From positions 17,481,179 to 17,545,178 of the forward strand of contig OW386286.2 in the NCBI GenBank assembly GCA_936432065.2: 64,000 bases of DNA, given 5' to 3'. The notes beneath the pieces were generated by a model that was not told the DNA's origin, did not search any database, and saw only the letters and a list, made by a program, of their open reading frames with translations. This stretch comes from Rutpela maculata. Lineage: Eukaryota; Arthropoda; Insecta; Coleoptera; Cerambycidae. The number at the start of each line of letters is the position of its first letter. Position 1 is the stretch's first letter. The position numbers and the translations under genes are program-made. This document shows, piece by piece, positions 36,501 to 47,300 of this stretch.

Positions 36501-38345
36501 TTTAAATTTGTTTATATCTCAAAAAATTCAGAATGCCCACGGCTCTTGTCATAATTCTCATGCTCGTGTCTTAATAGCCATCATTAAATGGTCGTTGCAG
36601 AATATACTATTTTATAATGTTGTTACAATCTTTTGTTTTAATATTGTACAATCAGGTATTTGTTTGTAAAGTAAATAGCTTCAGGCTGAATAAATTCATT
36701 CATTAAACAAGTTAAAACAATGAAATAAAATAAAATTGCTGCAGCCAAACAATTCTCCATTCAAAATTTATTTAGTTAAGGTGATATAACTTTATACCTC
36801 AAAAATTTTTGTATGCGGCCAGACCACTTCACTAGTTTTACCAGCTGGTAACGTCTCAGAGGAGATTGTGGTAAGAGTTTCCAAATATAGAGCTATAGTG
36901 GAGTAATATCGCCCGGCTAGCTCGTGTATTTCATGAGTAAGTGACCTCCAACGTAGAACCAGATAAAATTCACATGATTATGTAAAGCAATATGAAATGC
37001 AAAATTAGAACTTCTTTTAGTAGAGCGATTTTTTTTAAATGGCCGTTAAATTCGCCTACGAAAATCGGTGCTTTTTAGTACACACACGGGCTTTTAAAAA
37101 AAAGTACATAAGCTATCACTTTGATATTGTACATGTTTGTGGGAAACTTTACAGCGCTTTGAGTGGTTTATTTGATGTTATCAAAATTATCACCAATTAA
37201 CCAGAAAATATTTATAAACTTGTTATTTGCAAAATTTTGCAGCTACAACTTCACTCTGCGGCTAGCTATATGAAATAATAAAAATTTCTATATACATTGA
37301 GCGAATGAAATATAGCATAAAGAGTGAAAAAAGTTAAAAAAAAAAATTTGGGGATAGTATTATTAGTTTGCGAGTTATCGATTTTTAAGTTCTAAAGTGA
37401 CACAAATTGTTACATAGTAATCCCGCGCCGGCCGGCGGCGGTGCTTCGCTAGTCACCATCTCGCCTCTCATCAAACACTTCAACGCTGTGTTTTGTGATG
37501 AACTTGTTTAATACAATATATTTGCAAAAAAAATAATTGCTGAAGTTTTGTTAAAGTGTCGTGCAAATTAGTTTTTGATGGTGTAATTATATAGCCGTCT
37601 GAAAATTTTAAATAACAATATTTTGGGTGTAAATATTACAACGTAAATATTAATAGGGCTACTGCATAGATAACATTCTCAATATCACACAATCATTAAT
37701 TTCAGTTTTGGCAACATGTCCGATAATTGTCTAATTTGTGTAATTCTTTTGAGAGAAATACAGTTAATAAACCAACACAAGAAGGGTTATTAAAGTTAAT
37801 AGACGTTACCGAAGAACGAAAAGATTGATTGGCGAAGAATATTCTGAAACACAAAAAAATACTTTCAAGTGGCAAAGGAAATTTTAAATATCACATTTCA
37901 TGTCGTGCTTCCTATATTAACCAACCAAAGTCAAATTTAAGAGCAACCGATTCAGAAAGTGTAGATGGTAGTAATATAGATATAAAAGGACCACGGAAGC
38001 ATTATACTCTTCGACGATTTACTGATCTTTTTATTGTATAATTGTTACACATTCTGTAGGATACTCTTTGCAGTTTCCTTGTAAATAATGTTAGATTTTG
38101 GACATTCTAAATTTTGTGATACCAACTTTGTTGTGAAAAAAAATATATATAAAAAAAAAACACCCTGTCAGGGATTTGAACACAAAACCAATGGATTGCC
38201 AAGACAAAACTTTACCCATTGGACCATCAGACATCAGTATAAAAATGGAATGTCTAGTGTATATCGTTCGAGTATTATATTTTAACGAATTAGATATATT
38301 ATTATGAATTATATATATTAGTAAAATGTATAAACAAAAAAAATA

Positions 38346-38378
<33 letters not shown>

Positions 38379-41300
38379 TTATTGGTGCTATTACCATTGG
38401 TTTACACAAGTCAATACAGGACAGATTAAAAAAACATTATAAATTTATACAATACAAATTAAAAACATGTTTAAATACATATATTACTAAAATTGTTATT
38501 AAAATAATCATCAATAGAATAAAAACACTTATCAATTAAATAATTTTTCATCACAGTTTTAAATTTTATTTGTGACAATTCCTTCATGGTAGGAGGCAAA
38601 AGATTAAACATCTTAGGACCGTAATAAGTTATTCCCGCTTTTGATCTTGTCAACCTGTGATAATCGATATATATATTTGTTCTATTACGTGTATTATAAT
38701 CATGTATTTCGATGTGAGAATTATAATTATTTAAATTTTGCTTTACATGTGTGAGACATTGCAAAATATATATAGATGGAACTGTAAGTATTCGCATTTG
38801 AATATAACTGTCTACACAGGAATCTCTATAGCTGAGACCACTTAATATTCTAACAGCTTTTCTTTGTAATGCAAAAACTCTACTGACACAGGACGCATGA
38901 CCCCATGCCAATATTGCATAAGATATTTTTGATTGAATTAGGGCATGAAATGCTGTTACTAAAACAGGTCTGGACACTATTTTTGATAGATTACGAAGTA
39001 CATATATGGATGATGATATCTTATTGCAAACAATATCTACATGATTATACCAAGTCAGCCTTTGATCTAGATAAATTCCAAGAAATTTTACACTTTGGAG
39101 ATTGTTTATTGATGATGTGTCACGTAAAGAAAAGTACATTGTTTTCGTTTTAGAGTGGTTGAGACATAATTGATTGGCATGGAACCAATTTGTGACTTTT
39201 GATTGTGCATCTGCTAGTGATATTTTTAATGTGTTTACATTTTTATTTTTGTTGATCACAGTAGTATCATCAGCAAACATGATGAAGTCAGTGCTGGGGT
39301 CACTAGTAGATATATCATTAATATAGATTAAGAATAACAAAGGACCCAGCACTGATCCTTGAGGTACTCCCTAAGTAACGGATCTAAGATCTGAGTTTTT
39401 TCCTTTGAAGGACACAAGTTGTTGTCGGTCTTTTAGATAAGATTCGATAAGCTGAATACTGTTCCTCGAGAAATTATAATATTTTAGTTTATTAATCAAT
39501 ATACTAGCCGACACACAATCGAAGGCTTTGGTTAGATCGCAAAAGAGCGCAGCAGTGTGGCTGCCTTCTTCGTACCCTTCATTTATGAGTGAAATTAATT
39601 TATTAATAGCAGCTGTAGTTGATAATGAGTTTCTAAATCCAAATTGCTGCCTATTGAAAAGATTATTACTCTCAAAATGTTCATAAATTCTTGTTTTTAA
39701 TAGTTTTTCAAATAACTTTGCTAATATGGGTATCAAGGATATTGGCCTAAAATTTGACACGTCATTAACATTGCCTTTTTTATAAATGGGAATAACTCGA
39801 GATATTTTTAGAACTAGAGGAAATATGCCCTCTGCAATACATAAATTAAAAAGTTTGGTCAATGGCACTGCTATTAAATTACCAATGCATTTTAAAATTT
39901 TTGTGTTAAGTCCATATATGTCCTTACTATTTTTGTTGTTTAATTTAAATATTTCATCTCTCACCTCATTTATAGTAACCTTCCTAATTTCAAAGAGAGG
40001 AATATTTTCGATATTTATGTCTGTAAGAAATTCATCACTGCTCAGGTCAGTACTGGGGAGATCATTGAGAATGGTCTGCACCACATTCACAAAAAAGGCA
40101 TTAAAGTCCTCACTAGCTAACTCTGTTGCATGTTCACTTTCTGTATGATTCCTGTTCTTATTAATGATTTGCCACATTGATTTTTGGGCATTATTTGAAT
40201 TTTTTATAAAATTGTCATGAGCTACAATTTTAGCTTGATCTATTGCCTGTCGATATCTCTGCCTGTACTCTTTTATCTGTTGCTTTAACTCCGTAGAATT
40301 TGACATATTTGCAGCCTCATGCATAAAGATGAGAGTCTCGCGCATTTCATGAAGATTATCGTTAAACCAATTTATTTTCGTTTTTGTGTTATTTGTGAAA
40401 ATTGTTTTTTCTGGAAATGCTACTTCGGATGCTTTTTTTATTTCCTCATTGAATAAGGTGAATTTCGTATTAACATCAAGGCTTTCATCATTAATAAAAT
40501 CCCAGTTTAAATTTTGAACTAAGTTATGAAACATGAATAAACCTATTTCTGTAACAGGTCTAATAATAGAAGAAATTTTCTTTTCTTTGTGGGAATATAA
40601 TTTAAAATGCAATGACACTGCGGAATGATCAGAAAGGCCTGTGTTTAAGACAGTTGATTTATAATTATTTCTAGTTAAATTAGTTATAATATTATCAAGA
40701 CATGAGTTTCCTCTGGTATTGTTTTTGTTTGTGATGTGAAGCCCATAAGTAGACAATAAATCAATTAAATACATTGTTTTTTTGTCTGCTACTTTGAAAT
40801 TTACATTGAAGTCACCATTTATTAAAATTGTCTTGTTCGATTGAGATATTAAGTCTAGGAGTTTGGTCATTATATCTATAAAAATATTAAAATCACCCAA
40901 TGGTGATCTATAAATTGTTGCTATAAGAATATTAAGTTTGTCTGACTCGACGGCACAGATCTCGCAATGAATCTCTTGAGATATGCCCTGTATATCATTT
41001 CTTGGACTACATACATTTGCAATGTCATTTCTTACCAATACTGCCACCCCACCATGAATGTGAGTCACTCTACAAAATCTGCCTAAAAGGACATAATTTT
41101 CTATTTTTAAGTGGTTAATTTCTAATTCTGTCATCCAGTGTTCACTAAAACATAAAAAATTATATGAAAAGGTCTCTGCTTCAATTTCAGAGATTTTATT
41201 TCTTAGACACTGAATGTTTAAGTGGAGGATACTTAAGTTAAAGTCATTAATAGAATTACTATTCAGTTTATTTCTTCTGTTGTGATAGTCCCCTGGTACT

Positions 41301-44300
41301 TTGTTAGTTGTCATATCCTCGGTTATTTCCTTATTGATGCTAAAGGGGTCTTCTGAAAATTTCTCCTTCCTAGACTAGAGTCATAAGGTCTAATTATAGT
41401 TTTCTTTGGCCAAATATTACCAGAGAATACAGAGTCATAATCAGTTGGTTTGACTGCTATTTTGAATGCAGCGATTTCATTGGAAAATGTATTTATTTTA
41501 TAACACTGTGAAACTTTTATATCATAATCGTCTAAATAACTTATCACATCCTGTACTGTTGTTTCTGGTTCAAGTCTCGATATAAATAACCAATTTAGTG
41601 GGTCTACTGCTTTTATCTTCGTAGCATTTTCGTTTTGTCCTATTACAATTCTGTGTCTATAACCTCTTCTTTTTTCTGGGAAGATGAAGTTTTCTTTATC
41701 ATTTTCTCCTAGGTCACTGGTAATATGGTCCACATCTTTCTCCTTTATAGTCTCATTTTGTTTGTTAAGTCCATGATCATTCTTTGTTGATATGCCTGGT
41801 TCTAGGTTTATTATCTCTGTCATCAATTCTCTTTGTTTAGCCTCTAGGTCACGTGAACTAATTTGTTGTGGTTTTTGTTTTGGTGTCACTGGTTTTATTT
41901 CCTTTAAGTGACTTTTTGTCTGAATGAGCCTTGAATTACTTTTTACATCTTGTTTAGGTATATATGTGTTTTTTGCTGCAGTATTATCTTTCTCCATGCC
42001 TTCCAATTTGTTTATTTTTAATTTAATAAATTTTAAGTCTTCTGAAATTACCATAAATCTGCTCTCAATTTCAGATGCTATGAGTTGTTGGATTTCCAAT
42101 TTTTGTGATTGTTGAAGATTTTCTGTGTTTGCAGGAGAGTCATTCTCGGAATTATTTGTTTGTGTTTTTAGTTGATTCTGTAAGGTTCTGATTTTTTCTT
42201 CTAGATGATATATGTGCTGTTTTAGTTTATTGTTATCTGCTTTCAAACTGTTATTTTCTGTTTTTAATTCCTCATTTGATAATGTCAGTAATAATAAATC
42301 ATTATTTTTTTCACCAGTAGATTCCTCACTTACAGGTTTTGTTTGCAATGACTTTTTGTCAACAAATTTATTGCCACAGCATGAAATTCTTGCAGCACAA
42401 CTAGTATGATAAATTTTCTCACAATTTGAACAATTAATAAACTTTTTTAATGCCGGTTTATTGCAGTAATTGCACATCTCTTTGGCAGACACAACATTAT
42501 TGTCGGCCATCTTTACTTTTATAATACAGAATAACATTTCAAGATTTCTATTTAAGTACAAATGACAAAAATTAAGAAAATATATTATTAATAATAATAA
42601 TAATAATCTCTTTATTTAGCATATAAGCTATTAACATACAAAGGTTGAGTATAAATTTAGTAAATTAAATAATACAACTTACATTTTACATTACTAGGTA
42701 ATTTTCTTACAAATGATAAATATATGAAAGCTACATATTACATAATAGATATATTTATTCGAATTGTGTTAGACGATAAAGTATTGAGTAGTTTTAATTA
42801 TGTCCATTTTCGAAAATATATGCAGTTAATAGTTTTTTAAATTTTAAGTAATTATTACATTGTTTGATATTGTTTGGAAGTACATTAAATATAGAAAAAC
42901 CTTTATAAAATAACGTTTTGGCTAATCTATTTGACTGAGGAGTGTCTATGAAAAAGTCATTTACATTTCTAGTATTATAAGAGTGTACATCTCTCACATA
43001 TTTAATTTTATTACTTAAATAATCTGGAGTCAATTTGTTTTTATTTTGAAAATCGTATCTATTGTTCTGAAAAGAATTCGCTGTTTAACATTCATAAAAT
43101 GAAGTATTTCAAGCATTGTACTTATCGGTGTGTATTTATTACATTTCAGAATTATTCTCATAGCTTTGTTCTGTATCAGTTGGAGTTTGTGTATTTCATT
43201 TTGGTTTAAGTTAAATAGTAATGTGGAACAAAATTCAATATGTGGACCAATTAAGCTTTTATAAAGTAAAATTTTTGTAGACATGTTTAAACAGCTGCTG
43301 ATTCTTCTCAGAAAATATACTTTTTTTGACATTTTATTCATTATATAATTAAAATGATTTTTGAAATTAAGATGTTCATCAATAATTATTCCTAAATATT
43401 TGATTTCATTTACTTTATCTAGTTTGTTTCCCATAATTTCAATAGTTAAATTTGGATATGAGAGATTGTAATGAGATAATTTAAATTTGTTACCTATTAA
43501 CATATATTTAGACTTACTTACATTTAAACTTATATTATCGCATAGCCATTTACTTATTAGAGATAAATCATAATTCATCGAATTATACATTGCTGGTATG
43601 TCATTGCCCGTAATATATATCATTGTATCGTCCGCAAACATAGATATGTTACAATATTTCACATATTTTACAATATCGTTAATGTATAAATTAAAAAGGA
43701 TTGGTCCAAGAACTGTTCCTTGCGGAACACCATGCTTGGTTTGTAATTTATCTGATAAACTATTTCTAAATTTTACACTTTGTGTTCTAGAATTAAGATA
43801 TGATTTAAACCAATTTAGTACATCACCTGTAAGGCCAATTTTTTCCAATTTACACACTAACAATTCTCTGTTTATAGTTTCAAATGCCCGTCGGAAATCT
43901 AAAAATACTGCTAATATTACATGATTGTTTTCTAAAGACTTGTACCACTCATCACATATATTTAAAATCACGGATTCACAAGAATGAAGTTTTCGGAAGC
44001 CTGATTGGTTGGACACTAAAACACGGTTTTCATCACAGAATTTCAATAATTGATCTTTAACTTCAATTTCTAAAATTTTCTCGTACACTGGAACTGTATT
44101 TATAGGTCTATGTTCTTCGCACAATATTGAGTTTGTAACTTTAGGCACTGGTATGATGCATGATGTTTTCCACCCCTCTGGAAATTCACCGTATTGTAAT
44201 GATGAATTTATAACATCGAGAAATTGATTTCCTATTACCTTGAATGCATCTTGTACTATCTTGGTTGTTAACATATCCTCACAGTCTACTGTATTCTTTA

Positions 44301-47300
44301 AATTCATAACTATTTCACGTAGTTTCGCCATAGTTATTGCTTGAAATGAGTGGAAGTTCCCTTTCGGTTCGATATTTTTTAGAATTTGTTCATAATTATT
44401 GCCAAAGTTAATATTGGCAATAATTTCATCTATACTTGTGAGAAAGAATGTATTAAATTTATCAGCAATTATCTCCTCATTTGTCTCTTGTATATTCGAA
44501 AATCGAATACTTTCACTAGCAGCAGAACTTTTATCTGGTAATAGTTTCTTTAACTGTTTCCATAGTTCTCGTCCATTATGAGAGTTTGCGGTAATTACAT
44601 CATTATAATATTTTTCTTTACCTGTTCTTATCATTTTACTAACTACATTTCTTTTTTGTCGATATGCTTCCCAATCTTCATGTTCATCTGTGAACGCTGC
44701 TTTTTTATACTTTAAGTCCCTTTCCCTCAAGTTTTCTATAATTTCTTCATTAATCCATTTATTATCAAAATGTTTAGCTTGTATACTAGTTTCCTTTATT
44801 GGGCATATTTCATCTAACGATTTGATTATGTTGCTTCGTAGTGTAGAAGCTACTGTGTTAGTGTCTGATATATTATTGTTCCATGGTTTGTCTAGTAATA
44901 AATTTTGAAATAAATCCAAATCATAATTCTTTAATAATCGTTTTTTTATTACTACATATTGGTGTTTATTTTTTGTTTGTGTTTCATTTGTATCTACCGT
45001 TATTATATTATGATCACTAATTTTTGGAGTTAAGTGCACTTCGTGCGAAATGTCTTTTCTATTCGTTATCACGTAATCAATTATTGTTGAACTATACTGG
45101 GTTATTCTTGTCGGTGTTCTAATAACTTGATACAGTCCATTTTGGTATAATATACTTTTTATTTTCTTGCTATAGTGTGTTTCTCTTTGTAGATCAAAGT
45201 TGAAGTCCCCGTTTATAATTAAGTTTCCATTAAATTCAATATTTTCAATCAGGTTTTCAAAGTATTCTATAAATAAATTGTCTTTCGTTTGTGGTGGGTG
45301 GTATATTGTTATTATTTGAAAATTTTCTGTTCCTATTTTAATTTCTATACCTAAAATCCAGATAAAGTTTTCAACTAATTGATTCAATATTGTTTTGTAT
45401 GTATATTCCTTACTAATATATATCAGCACTCCTCCAGTTCTTCTGTTTCCTGTAACACAGTTTTCCATTTTGTAGTGTTCTATGTGTAGTTCTTTCATAT
45501 TCACACTGTCATCTACATGGGTTTCTGACATACATAATACTATTGGTTTCCAGTTTTTTGCTAAAAGGCAGATTTCGTCTTTATTATTTAAAAAACCCTG
45601 ACAATTAAAATAAACGATTTTATTTGTAAAATTATTTGGTTGCTATGCGGTATATTTTGTTTCATTACTTTGTCTTGCAACATGTCTTTTGTAGCAAGGG
45701 CAATTTAAATCATTTGCAGCATGATCAGGATTCAAATTGATTTTTAATTTCTGAGTTATTGATATACAGTTAATACATTTAAAGGTATTCGATTTGCAGT
45801 CATTAGTTTTATGATTTTCTCCGCATTTATAGCACGCCATTCTATTTGTACCCTTACTGGACTTATGATTATAGCCAGCGCAGTTAAAGCATCTAGTTAT
45901 ATCGAAATAGTCATAAATATTACATTTTCTCCATCCAATATTGATTTTTCCTGTGTTTTTTAAATCTACGTAATTATCCGGTTCAACTTCTATGACTATA
46001 TTTGTACTATTTTTCTGCTTCCTGTTTGCAAATTTTTTAACTACTTTTAATTTTCCCTCCAAGTTTTTATCATTCTGTTCTACAACTGCTTTTAATATTT
46101 CTTCATTTTCTGTCGTTAAAAATTCCTCTTCCGCTCCTGAAATTATAATTTTTGGTTTTTTTAATGTTCCTTCTTCTACTTTATATTTATCTCCCATCAC
46201 TTCTTCTACTTTATTTTTTATTATATCTTTGGAATTTGCATTCGCACAATTGATTACAACACCTCCATTTTTTATGTTTTTTACATTTTCCACTCCAACC
46301 GCTAATTTACTTGGATCTATATTTATTTTCAGATCCTTCCTGGTTTCATCATTTGGCTGTTCTTTCATTGGCTTTATTAGTAAAACCTCCTTGTTTTTTG
46401 TAAGAACTTCAGAATAAGTTCTCTTGTTTGCCTGTTCATATTTGTCCTGTTCGTTTACTATATTGTTTTGTATAAACTCACTTAAAATATCATTCGTATT
46501 TTAATATAAATTATTAATAACTTTTAAATTTACTGATTGATTTTTTTCAAAAACAATAGGGTTCTTTCTCTAGCTAACGCTAACTTACTTTCCAAATTTC
46601 AATACAATCAGGCTTAAGCTTAAGTTATCGTGCTTACAAGAAACGTGACGGACGGACGGACAGAAGAACGGACAGACAGACGGACATTTTGAAAGTTGTT
46701 CAGAATTCATTCACTAACATAATGATATGAAAATTTTTTCTCTACCAGCGATATTTACTGTTTTAGAAATCTGCCGATTAAATGCAATATACTCTTCGTT
46801 TTTGCGAAGTTGTCTAGAATGTACATGTTACAATTGTAATAATAATCTGCGGACATATAGAAGAAGAACATATAGAAGACATTTAGAATATTTTTGATTT
46901 TAATTTATTTAAAAAATAATTGTCCGTTTTGCTTTTAGGTATGAAGTTCATCAAAGCACGGATTTGCGTCGCCTACTATCGCGGCCACTGGCATGTATGT
47001 AAACGTCGTCTGAGCTGCTAGCTAGCATTTCTATAAATCAGGTGCTGATTGAAAATTCGATAACTAGAGAACTATTCAACCGATTGACAATTTTCTTTTT
47101 TAAAAAACTTTTTCATTCTCTGGACTACATTTTATTCGCTGCATGTGTATAGACATTTCCAATATTTCGCAGAGTTTGTAGCAGTATGAAATTTTAGGTA
47201 CACAATTTTAGAAATTCGAAGTTTTGGAACACTTTTTGGTAAATCAGTAGATATTTTAAAAATATCAAACATATCATCCGAAACGCCCTAGAATTACCTA

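Larger units (their letters stand above)
38348..42588 (-). mobile_element. near-full-length CR1-like LINE with ORF1 and ORF2
   Basis: An antisense insertion in THAP intron 4. It has a CTTA-type tetranucleotide tail (38,348-38,379 on the plus strand as AAGT repeats), ORF2 (38,471-41,314, one nonsense codon) and ORF1 (41,323-42,561). The 5' side ends near 42,588, where the tail of the next LINE begins. The ORF1 type (PHD-like zinc motif plus coiled coil) and the EN-RT ORF2 fit the CR1/Jockey part of the LINE tree. Confidence 0.85.
42589..46505 (-). mobile_element. Jockey-type LINE, 5'-truncated in ORF1, joined to previous LINE
   Basis: A second antisense LINE, with a TTA-type tail (42,589-42,607 as AAT repeats on the plus strand) that abuts the 5' end of the previous LINE. 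It retains 285 codons of ORF1 and a nearly complete ORF2. Upstream of 46,500 the frame closes and an ACGG-family repeat follows. Confidence 0.85.

Noticed and set aside
39371..39373. Programmed readthrough at the nonsense codon of the CR1-like ORF2
   Set aside because: The TAG lies inside the RT domain, right before GVPQGS, and the following bases (GGAGTA) do not fit the CAR-YYA motif. It is a simple mutation.
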